Source of the DNA: Paracoccaceae bacterium | GTDB taxonomy: Bacteria; Pseudomonadota; Alphaproteobacteria; Rhodobacterales; Rhodobacteraceae | Length of the DNA stretch: 32,000 nt | Direction: 5' to 3' | Assembly (NCBI GenBank): GCA_007117005.1 | Contig: SKHK01000005.1 | Span: 1-32,000, forward strand | In this document: piece after piece, positions 14,908 to 21,857 of the stretch | Position numbering within the stretch: the first letter of the stretch is position 1 | Layout of the letters: each line of letters opens with the position of its first letter | Notes under the pieces: model-generated | Database searches by the model: none | What the model was told of the DNA's origin: nothing | Seen by the model: only the letters and a program-made list of their open reading frames with translations | Translations under genes and position numbers: made by a program

Positions 14908-16914
14908 CTATCGCAAGGCGCCGGCACTGCGCAAGGCGGCGGCGGCCTCGGCGTCGAACCACCAGAAGTCCAGCTCGCCCGTGGCGAAGGTCGGAAATTC
15001 CTCCGGATGGCCGAACTGGTCCCAATGGGCGATCCAGATATCGGGGTTGTACCAGACCGGCACGATGAAACGCTCCCAGCGCAGCACCCGGTCCAACACC
15101 CGCAGCGCCACGTCGCGCTCTTCCGGGCCCGGCGCCATCAGCGCGTGGTTGATCACCGCATCCACCAATTCGCTGCGCAGCCCCGCGGGATTGAAGACAT
15201 CGTCGGCGGCCTCGATCCCGTAGCGCTGCAACAGGCCGGTGCCGACATCAAGGAACGCCGCGTACTGGCTGAACACCATGTCATAATCCCGGTCGCGCGA
15301 GCGCAGGGTGTATTGCGCGGGGTCGATGCGCTGGGCGCTGGCGTCAATGCCCATCTGCTGCAGGTTCTGCATGAAGGTCTCGATCACCGATTCCTGGGTC
15401 GAAGGCGCGGAATTCGGATAGGGCAGCCGGATGCGCAGCGCCTGCCCGGCCTCGTTGCGGCGCACGCCATCGTCGGTGACTGTCCAGCCGGCGTCCTCCA
15501 GCAGGCGGTTGGCACGGCGCAGGTTGCGGCGGTCCTGCAACCGATCAAGCGAGGATGCATGCGCCATCACCACAGGCTCGGTCAGCAGTTCCGGCGCGAC
15601 CATGTCGCCGAAGCTTTCCAGCAGTGCCAGTTCCGCGCCTTCGGGCACGCCATGGGCCTCCAGCCTGGTGCCCTGGGTAAAGGAATGGCGCTGCGCCATC
15701 AGCCCGTGCTGGAACTGCGCGTTGGTCCATTCGAAGTTATAGGCCAGCGACACCGCCTCGCGCACGCGGCGGTCGGCGAATTGCGGGCGCTCCAGGTTGA
15801 ACACGAAACCCGTGGGCGTGGGCGGGGTGCCGTCAGGGATTTCCAGACGCTTGACATGGCCGCGCCGCGCCGCCGGAAAGTCGAAGCCGGTGGCCCAGGT
15901 GCGTGAATTCCCTTCTACCCGGATGGTATAGTCGCCGGTGCGAAAGCGTTCGAACGCCACGGTATCATCGGCGAAATAGAGCACGCGCACCTCGTCGAAA
16001 TTGTGCCGGCCGCGGTTGTTGGGCAGGTGCCATCCCCAGTAATCGGGGTTACGGCGGTAGATGATGGTGCGGTTGATCTCGAAGTCATGCAGCACATAGG
16101 GGCTGGAGCCCGGCGCCGTGTCCTCGCGCGATTCGTCCAGCCGGGCGCCGGTTTCCTGAAACCAGCGGCGCGGAAAGACCGGGGTCGAGCCCACCTGATC
16201 GATCAGCGACCGGCGTGAGATACCATCGCGGAAGGTGAAGCGGACGGTGTGATCGTCCAGCGCTTCAGCCCCGGTGACGCGAAAGCCCACGGCCTGCGCG
16301 TAAGAGGGCAGGCCCTGCTCGATGAACAGGTTATGGGTAAAGACCACGTCATGCGCGGTCAGAGGCGTGCCATCCGAAAAACGCGCCTCTGGCCGCATGT
16401 GAAAGATCACCCAGTCCTTGGAACGGGGATATTCCACAGTATGCGCCAGGAGCCCGTAGCTTTCGCCATGCACATCGGCCGGCGCGCTGTCGCCGAAGGG
16501 GCCAGAGGTCTCCAGCAGGCTTTCGTAAAAGCTCCAGGAAAACCGCGCGGCGCGGCCACGGCGGCTGTAGGGGTTGAAACTGTCGAATGTGCCGGGCGCC
16601 CAGACCGCAATCTCGCCCCCGCGCGGGGCGTCGGGGTTCACATAGGCGTAATGGGCGAAATCCTGCGGATAGGTCAGGTCACCGAAGAAGGAATAGCCAT
16701 GCGCGCGGATGATCTCTTCGGGGTTGTCGATCTGGGGGTCCAGGTCGGCGCCATCATCAGCGTTATCGCCGGCGGCCCGCAGCGGGCCGGCCAGGCCGGG
16801 CACCAGGGCGCTGCCCATCATGCCGGCCAGCGCATGGCGGCGGGTCAGAAGCGGCAGGCGGGTTTCGTCATCCACCGCCAGGGGCGAAACGCGGCGATCG
16901 GTGCGAAAGGTCAT
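14908..16914 (-). CDS. yejA: Periplasmic peptide-binding protein YejA (SBP family 5)
   Basis: A 668-aa extracellular solute-binding protein, the substrate receptor of the Yej peptide importer. A long N-terminus carries a twin-arginine signal (TRRHALAG followed by a hydrophobic stretch, likely cleaved after PLRAAG or nearby), so Tat export is probable. The mature protein has the SBP_bac_5 pattern: ALYGDLTY-like SFFGDLTYPQDFAHYAYVNPDAP, GTFDSFNPY, FYESLLE, RPEARFSDGTPLTAHDVVFT, and a C-terminal WYNPDIWIAHWD. The start at 16914 follows AGGAGA; the open frame runs back to 17118 without a better site. It is the first gene of the yejABEF-glycosyltransferase operon. Confidence 0.92.
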   Translation of the reverse strand: MTFRTDRRVSPLAVDDETRLPLLTRRHALAGMMGSALVPGLAGPLRAAGDNADDGADLDPQIDNPEEIIRAHGYSFFGDLTYPQDFAHYAYVNPDAPRGGEIAVWAPGTFDSFNPYSRRGRAARFSWSFYESLLETSGPFGDSAPADVHGESYGLLAHTVEYPRSKDWVIFHMRPEARFSDGTPLTAHDVVFTHNLFIEQGLPSYAQAVGFRVTGAEALDDHTVRFTFRDGISRRSLIDQVGSTPVFPRRWFQETGARLDESREDTAPGSSPYVLHDFEINRTIIYRRNPDYWGWHLPNNRGRHNFDEVRVLYFADDTVAFERFRTGDYTIRVEGNSRTWATGFDFPAARRGHVKRLEIPDGTPPTPTGFVFNLERPQFADRRVREAVSLAYNFEWTNAQFQHGLMAQRHSFTQGTRLEAHGVPEGAELALLESFGDMVAPELLTEPVVMAHASSLDRLQDRRNLRRANRLLEDAGWTVTDDGVRRNEAGQALRIRLPYPNSAPSTQESVIETFMQNLQQMGIDASAQRIDPAQYTLRSRDRDYDMVFSQYAAFLDVGTGLLQRYGIEAADDVFNPAGLRSELVDAVINHALMAPGPEERDVALRVLDRVLRWERFIVPVWYNPDIWIAHWDQFGHPEEFPTFATGELDFWWFDAEAAAALRSAGALR

Positions 16915-16965
16915 GCAAATCTCCTGATCCCGGGATCGTTGCCTATCAGCAGGTAGGCCATAAGC

Positions 16966-16994
16966 AGCTAAGTCCAGCGCGGCGCCGGGTTCAA
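16966..16994 (-). promoter_or_regulatory. Putative promoter of the yej operon
   Basis: Read on the minus strand, TTGAAC (16994-16989) and TTAGCT (16971-16966) are separated by 17 bp, a moderate match to -35 and -10 elements, about 50 bp before the yejA start. It lies just beyond the terminator of the upstream cytochrome gene, which is where an operon promoter is expected. Confidence 0.35.
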
Positions 16995-17021
16995 GTGGCG
17001 ATTGCGTGAGCCCGCGGCATG

Positions 17022-17050
17022 AAAAAGGGCCGCAGGCTGTCCTGCGGCCC
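17022..17050 (-). terminator. Intrinsic terminator of the cytochrome c gene
   Basis: On the minus strand a perfect 10-bp stem (GGGCCGCAGG/CCTGCGGCCC, arms 17041-17050 and 17027-17036) with a 4-nt loop is followed directly by five U (17026-17022). It lies 40 bp beyond the cytochrome stop and separates that gene from the yej operon. This is the clearest Rho-independent terminator in the window. Confidence 0.88.
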
Positions 17051-17089
17051 CGTTGCGCACATCGTGCACATGGCGCATGAAAACAGGCG

Positions 17090-17605
17090 TTACTGGCTTT
17101 CGGCCTGCATCCAGGCAATCAGGTTCAGCCGGTCCTGCAGGCTGCGGATGCCGTTGAAGCTCATGGTGGTGCCGGGGGCCGTGCCGCGCGGGTTCTCGAT
17201 GAAGGCGTTCAGCGCCTCGACCGTCCATTCGTCGCCCAGATGCTCTGACAGCGCACCGGAATAGTTGAAACCGGCAATGGCGTCGATTTCGCGCCCCACG
17301 ATCCCGTGCAGCGAGGGGCCGACGCCATGCGCGCCCTCTTCCATCTGATGGCAGGCGCGGCACTGGCGCCACAGATTGCCGCCGGCGCTGGCATCGGCCG
17401 AGGCGAACATCTCCATCACATCGATCTCGTCCTCCGGCTCGGCCTCGGCGACGGCCTCGTCCTCGCCCAAGTCAATGAAGATGGCCTGCGGCGCAGGGCC
17501 ATAGGGCATGTACAGCGTGTCGGCGACCCACCGGCCAAGCATGAAAATAAGCAGCGCGGCGCACAGCCCCGCAACCGCCTTGGTGATGACCATCGTGTCG
17601 AACAT
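17090..17605 (-). CDS. cycM: Membrane-anchored class I cytochrome c (CycM-like)
   Basis: A 171-aa cytochrome c with an uncleaved N-terminal anchor (helix about residues 6-25, VITKAVAGLCAALLIFMLG), an acidic flexible linker (about 45-75) and a haem domain with CRACH (82-86; His86 axial) and probable distal ligand Met148 in GTTMSF. This is the layout of Paracoccus cytochrome c552 (CycM) and Rhodobacter cytochrome cy, which carry electrons between the bc1 complex and terminal oxidases or the photosynthetic reaction centre while tethered to the membrane. The start is chosen at MFDTMV; a frame to 17662 adds a non-native tail, and a Met four codons later is also possible. It is divergent from pheA, an arrangement I recall from relatives. 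Confidence 0.88.
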   Translation of the reverse strand: MFDTMVITKAVAGLCAALLIFMLGRWVADTLYMPYGPAPQAIFIDLGEDEAVAEAEPEDEIDVMEMFASADASAGGNLWRQCRACHQMEEGAHGVGPSLHGIVGREIDAIAGFNYSGALSEHLGDEWTVEALNAFIENPRGTAPGTTMSFNGIRSLQDRLNLIAWMQAESQ

Positions 17606-17743
17606 GTCGCGTCTCGTCCGGGCTTTGGTGAAATCGCGTCCTTCTACCCGCTTCCCCTTCACAGTTTCAAGCGATACTTACCGCGACGTATTGACCTGTT
17701 CGCAAAATCAGCGCGGGCATGACGACCAGAAGGGATTATTCCG

Positions 17744-18577
17744 ATGACAGGAACCATCGCATTCCAGGGCGAGCCCGGCGCCTACTCGCATCAGGCCTGC
17801 GTCAGCGCGCGGCCCGGCATGACCGCCCTGCCCTGCCGCACCTTCGAGGACGTGATCGCCGCCGTGCATGAGGGGCGCGCCGATCTGGCCATGCTGCCGG
17901 TGGAAAACACCACCTTCGGCCGGGTGCCGGACAACCATAACCTGCTGCCCGATTCAGGCCTGCATATCGTGGCCGAGGCCTTTGTGCGCGTCCATATCAA
18001 CCTGCTGGCCCTGCCCGGCACGCATCTGGACGACATCCAGGCGGCAATGAGCCACCCGGTGCTGCTGGGCCAGTGCCGCGCCTTTCTCAAGGCGCAGGGC
18101 ATCCGCCGCGTGACCGGCGCCGATACCGCCGGTTCCGCCCGCCATGTCGCCCAGGCCGGCGACCCCACGCTGGCCGCGCTGGCCGGCGACCTGGCCGGCG
18201 AGATCTACGGGCTGGAGGTGCTGGCCCGCCATATCGAGGATCAGGACACCAACACCACGCGCTTTCTGATCATGGCGCGCGACGCCGACCTGACCCGGCG
18301 CGGCGATCATGGCATGGTCACCACCTTTGTCTTTCAGGTGCGCAACATCCCGGCGGCGCTGTACAAGGCGCTGGGTGGCTTTGCCACCAATGGCGTGAAC
18401 ATGACCAAGCTGGAAAGCTACATGGTCGGCGGTTCTTTCACTGCGACGCAGTTCTACGCCGATATCGAGGGGCACCCGGATGACCCCAATGTCCGGTTGG
18501 CACTGGATGAATTGCGCTATTTCACCACCAGGGTGAAGATCCTCGGCACCTACGCGGCCGACCCGCTGCGGCACTGA
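17744..18577 (+). CDS. pheA: Prephenate dehydratase
   Basis: A 277-aa monofunctional prephenate dehydratase that converts prephenate to phenylpyruvate in phenylalanine synthesis. The catalytic domain spans about 1-185 (IAFQGEPGAYSHQAC, LPVENTTFGRVPDNHNLL, DQDTNTTRFL containing the conserved TRF). The C-terminal ACT domain (about 195-275) has the regulatory GALYKAL-like region and ESYMVGG, the alphaproteobacterial equivalent of the ESRP phenylalanine-binding motif, so feedback inhibition by phenylalanine is expected. There is no chorismate mutase domain. A good Shine-Dalgarno (AGAAGGGA) lies 8 nt before the ATG. Confidence 0.95.
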   Translation: MTGTIAFQGEPGAYSHQACVSARPGMTALPCRTFEDVIAAVHEGRADLAMLPVENTTFGRVPDNHNLLPDSGLHIVAEAFVRVHINLLALPGTHLDDIQAAMSHPVLLGQCRAFLKAQGIRRVTGADTAGSARHVAQAGDPTLAALAGDLAGEIYGLEVLARHIEDQDTNTTRFLIMARDADLTRRGDHGMVTTFVFQVRNIPAALYKALGGFATNGVNMTKLESYMVGGSFTATQFYADIEGHPDDPNVRLALDELRYFTTRVKILGTYAADPLRH

Positions 18578-18606
18578 AGGGCCGCGGGTCAGAGATCGGC
18601 GGCAGA

Positions 18607-19614
18607 CTATGCCGCCAGACGCCCCGCCATCCATTCGGACAGCAGATACTGCGCAATCGCGCCGCGGCGCGGGCGGCGCATGTCTCGGTGCAGCCCGCCC
18701 ATGACCGAGACCATCTCCTCGCGCGTGATCCAGCGGGCGTCTTCCAGTTCGTCATCCAGGGTGATCGCCTCGCTTTCGGCATTTGCCACGAAACCCAGCA
18801 TCAGCGAATTCGGCCAGGGCCAGGGCTGCGAGGCGACGTAGCGCACGCGCCCAACCTCGATGCCGGTTTCCTCGCTCACCTCGCGCCGCACCGCGGCCTC
18901 CAGAGACTCGCCGGGCTCGACAAAGCCGGCAAGCGCCGAATACATCCCCCCCGGCCAACCGGGCGAGCGGCCCAGAAGCGCCCGGTTGCCGCGCAGGACC
19001 AGCATGATCACCACCGGGTCGGTGCGCGGAAAATGCTTGGCGCCGCAGGACGGGCAGCGCCGTTCCCAGCCGCCCATCGCCCAGTCGCTGGCATGCCCAC
19101 AGGCCGAACAGAAGCGATGCGTGCGGTGCCAGTTGAACAACGCCCGCGCCGTGGCGCCCAGCGCGGCATCGGCCGGGTCCAGCCGCATCATCGCGCCGCG
19201 CATGTCGGCAAAGCGGTGATCGGCCGGCAGCCCCGGATGGCGGTATTCCTGCGCGTCAAAGAAGCTGGCCATCGCCGCATGGTCCAGCGCCGGCGGCTCC
19301 CATGAGGAGACATCGACCGCCAGCCGCGCCTGCCCTGCGTGCCGGCCCAGAAAGACCGCCTGCGGCGCGGCATGGGCCATGACCGGGCTGTCGCGCCCCA
19401 CCCAGCCCAGCCCCCCGGCCCCGGCCAGCAACGCCCGCCCCCGCCAGAACGGCAAAAACACCGCAGGGCCCGGCATATCGGCCCAGCCGGCGGGCAACCC
19501 GGCGCGCAGTGCAGCCTGCCGGTCATCCCAACCGGCCGAAAAGACGGGGCCGTGAAAGCCGGGGGCCTGAGAGATGTCACCGTCAAAAGCCGCATGCGTT
19601 TTCTGATCGCTCAC
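18607..19614 (-). CDS. nudC: NAD(+) diphosphatase / RNA deNADding Nudix hydrolase
   Basis: A 335-aa NudC, which cleaves NADH or NAD to NMN(H) and AMP and can remove NAD caps from RNA. The zinc ribbon has Cys169, Cys172, Cys187 and Cys190 (CSAC...CPSC). The Nudix box follows at 230-252 (G5xE7xREVSEETGI), and the NADH-specific SQPWPWPNS lies at 262-270, with W in place of the usual F. The N-terminal domain (1-160) is the variable NudC dimer region. The start is GTG at 19614, supported by AAGGAG upstream. It converges on pheA with 29 bp between the stops. Confidence 0.94.
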   Translation of the reverse strand: MSDQKTHAAFDGDISQAPGFHGPVFSAGWDDRQAALRAGLPAGWADMPGPAVFLPFWRGRALLAGAGGLGWVGRDSPVMAHAAPQAVFLGRHAGQARLAVDVSSWEPPALDHAAMASFFDAQEYRHPGLPADHRFADMRGAMMRLDPADAALGATARALFNWHRTHRFCSACGHASDWAMGGWERRCPSCGAKHFPRTDPVVIMLVLRGNRALLGRSPGWPGGMYSALAGFVEPGESLEAAVRREVSEETGIEVGRVRYVASQPWPWPNSLMLGFVANAESEAITLDDELEDARWITREEMVSVMGGLHRDMRRPRRGAIAQYLLSEWMAGRLAA

Positions 19615-19683
19615 GCCGGGGTCTCCTTTCAGGGGTCATGATCGGCGCGACAAGGCGCCGGCGCGCCGGGCGGACGCGCAAGA

Positions 19684-19710
19684 TTGCCAATAAACCTAAG
19701 CGTGTATAGA
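19684..19710 (+). promoter_or_regulatory. Weak putative promoter upstream of the CpdB-like gene
   Basis: TTGCCA (19684-19689) and TATAGA (19705-19710) are separated by 15 bp, a short spacing, in the 221-bp divergent spacer before the phosphoesterase. A 7-bp hairpin GGCGCCG/CGGCGCC (19775-19791) lies in the predicted leader. The call rests only on the hexamers. Confidence 0.25.
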
Positions 19711-19835
19711 CTGCCGCCTCCGGGACAGGGTTGAGCCAAAGAAATGCCACGGACCTTGATCATGAACGGTTTTAGGCGCCGGGTCGGCGCCGGACTTGCC
19801 TTGATCGGTCAGCGCCGGTGCGGCAGGTAGCAGGC

Positions 19836-21821
19836 ATGATCGTTCGAGGCAGCACATTGTTCAACCCCATTTCCTTTGCCGATGCGGCTGTCGGGTCGCG
19901 CACCGTGCATCTGCGGTTGATAGAGACCACGGACCTGCACCTGCACCTGCTGCCATTCGACTATTTCACCGACAGCCCGTCCCCGGGCGTGGGCCTGCTG
20001 GCGGCGGCCGAACTGATCGAGGCCGCGCGGGCAGAGGCCGAGAATGCACTCTTGTTCGACAACGGCGATTTCCTGCAGGGCACCGCGATGGGCGATTATC
20101 TGGCCTATCAGCGAAAGGGCACGGCGGGCGACCTGCACCCGGCAATCAACGCCATGAACGCTCTGCGCTATGATGCCATCACCTTGGGCAATCATGAATT
20201 CAACTACGGCATCGACTTTCTGATGAGCACGCTTTCCGGGGCGGCCTGTCCGGTGGTCTCGGCCAATCTGGCCACGCGAAAGGGCGCGGCCCCGCGGGGC
20301 GACCGCACGCTGGTGCGCCCTTATGTGCTGCTGGACCGGATGCTGACCGATGCCAGCGGCGCCCGCCACCCCATCCGCATCGGCGTGATCGGCTTTGCGC
20401 CGCCGCAGGTCATCGACTGGGACCGCCATCATCTGCACAATGCCGTGCACAGCCGCGACATCGTAGAGACCGCCCGCGCCTGGGTGCCGGAAATGCGCGA
20501 GGCCGGGGCGGATGTGATTGTCGCGCTGGCCCATACCGGCATCGGCGCCGCCCAGCATGGCGACGGGATGGAAAACGCCGCCATCCCGCTGGCCCGTGTG
20601 CCGGGGATCGATGCACTGATGCTGGGTCACAACCATATGGTCTTCCCCTCGCCCATCTTCACCGGCACCGCGGGCGTGGATGCCCAGACCGGCACGATCG
20701 CTGGCAAACCCGCTGTGATGAGCGGTTTCTGGGGCTCGCATATCGGATTGATCGACCTGCTGCTGTCGCACGAGGGCGGGCGCTGGCAGGTGCTGGGCAC
20801 CCACACCCAGACCCGCTCGGTGGCGGCGGCAGCCGCGACGGCCGGCCAGGCCGCACCCGCCGTGACCCCGGGTAGGCAAAAGGTATCCGCCTCCAGCCCC
20901 GCAACCGTGGTCGAGCGGCTGGCCGCCAGCATCGCCAGCGTGCATGAAGACACGCGCAACGCCATTCGCCGCCCCGTCGCGCGGACCGATGTGGCGCTGC
21001 ACAGCTATTTCGCCCATCTGGGTGAAACGCAGGCCCTGTCCCTGATTGCCGATGCCCAGCGCCGCCATGTCACGGCACGGCTGGCCGATACCGGGCTGCG
21101 CGCGCTGCCGGTGCTGTCGGCGGTGGCGCCCTTCAAATGCGGCGGGCTCAGCGGGCCCGGGCATTTCACCGACATTCCCCCCGGCCCGCTGGCACTGCGC
21201 CATATCGCCGATCTCTACAGCTTTCCCAACGCCATCGCCGCGCTGCGGGTGACCGCCGCCGAGGTCATCGCCTGGCTGGAACGCAGTGCCTCGGCCTTCA
21301 ACCGGCTGCGCCCGGGGGGCGAGGATGTGCTTCTGCGTGACGCGCGCGTGCCGGGCTACAATTTCGAGGTGATCGACGGGCTGGAGGTCGAATTCGACCT
21401 GTCGCAACCCGCGCGCTATGGGCCGGATGGCACGATCATCAATGCCGTGGCCGAGCGGGTACGAAAAGCAGCGTTCGACGGCAAGCCACTGGACCCGGCG
21501 CAGGAATTCATCCTGTGCACCAACAGCTACCGCGCCAGCGGCGCGGGCGGGTTTCCGGCCACCGGCGCCGGGCGCTGCGCGCTGCAGGATGGCACCATCA
21601 CCCGCGACCTGATCCGCGATCATCTGGAACAGATACAGACCGTGACGTCCGGCGCCGCCCCCCCGGTCCGTTTCACCCCCTTGCCCGGGACGCATGCGCT
21701 GTTCGAAACCGGACCGGGGGCGGCGGCGCATCTGGACCAGATCGCCCGTTTCCAACCAGAGCGCCGCGGCCTGTCCAGCGCCGGGTTCATGCGGTTGCGG
21801 CTGGATTGGTCGTCGGCCTGA
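19836..21821 (+). CDS. CpdB-like 2',3'-cyclic-nucleotide phosphodiesterase / 3'-nucleotidase
   Basis: A 661-aa metallophosphoesterase with a C-terminal 5'-nucleotidase domain. Two-metal motifs are visible: ETTDLHLHLLP (Asp33, His35), LLFDNGDFLQGT, TLGNHEFNYG, ALAHTGIG and MLGHNHMVFP. The 5'-nucleotidase C-domain starts about residue 370 and has the substrate-clamp segment LCTNSYRASGAGGFP. E. coli CpdB hydrolyses 2',3'-cyclic nucleotides and 3'-nucleotides in the periplasm. This protein has no recognisable signal peptide (MIVRGSTLFNPISFADAAVG), as I recall for related roseobacter homologues, so it may act in the cytoplasm. The start at 19836 follows AGGTAG; a GTG six codons earlier is possible. 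It converges on the flavoprotein gene. Confidence 0.86.
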   Translation: MIVRGSTLFNPISFADAAVGSRTVHLRLIETTDLHLHLLPFDYFTDSPSPGVGLLAAAELIEAARAEAENALLFDNGDFLQGTAMGDYLAYQRKGTAGDLHPAINAMNALRYDAITLGNHEFNYGIDFLMSTLSGAACPVVSANLATRKGAAPRGDRTLVRPYVLLDRMLTDASGARHPIRIGVIGFAPPQVIDWDRHHLHNAVHSRDIVETARAWVPEMREAGADVIVALAHTGIGAAQHGDGMENAAIPLARVPGIDALMLGHNHMVFPSPIFTGTAGVDAQTGTIAGKPAVMSGFWGSHIGLIDLLLSHEGGRWQVLGTHTQTRSVAAAAATAGQAAPAVTPGRQKVSASSPATVVERLAASIASVHEDTRNAIRRPVARTDVALHSYFAHLGETQALSLIADAQRRHVTARLADTGLRALPVLSAVAPFKCGGLSGPGHFTDIPPGPLALRHIADLYSFPNAIAALRVTAAEVIAWLERSASAFNRLRPGGEDVLLRDARVPGYNFEVIDGLEVEFDLSQPARYGPDGTIINAVAERVRKAAFDGKPLDPAQEFILCTNSYRASGAGGFPATGAGRCALQDGTITRDLIRDHLEQIQTVTSGAAPPVRFTPLPGTHALFETGPGAAAHLDQIARFQPERRGLSSAGFMRLRLDWSSA

Positions 21822-21857
21822 GCCACGCCGCGCGTGGCTCAGATCAGCAGCAAAGCC

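Noticed and set aside
13654-15906. A 750-codon plus-strand open frame opposite yejE, yejB and yejA
   Set aside because: It is a GC-driven antisense frame: rich in His, Gln, Arg and Asp with no domain, and fully covered by three well-recognised transporter genes on the other strand.
19809-21755. A 648-codon minus-strand open frame opposite the CpdB-like gene
   Set aside because: It is an antisense shadow with low-complexity Arg/His/Gln composition, while the plus strand carries all metallophosphoesterase motifs.
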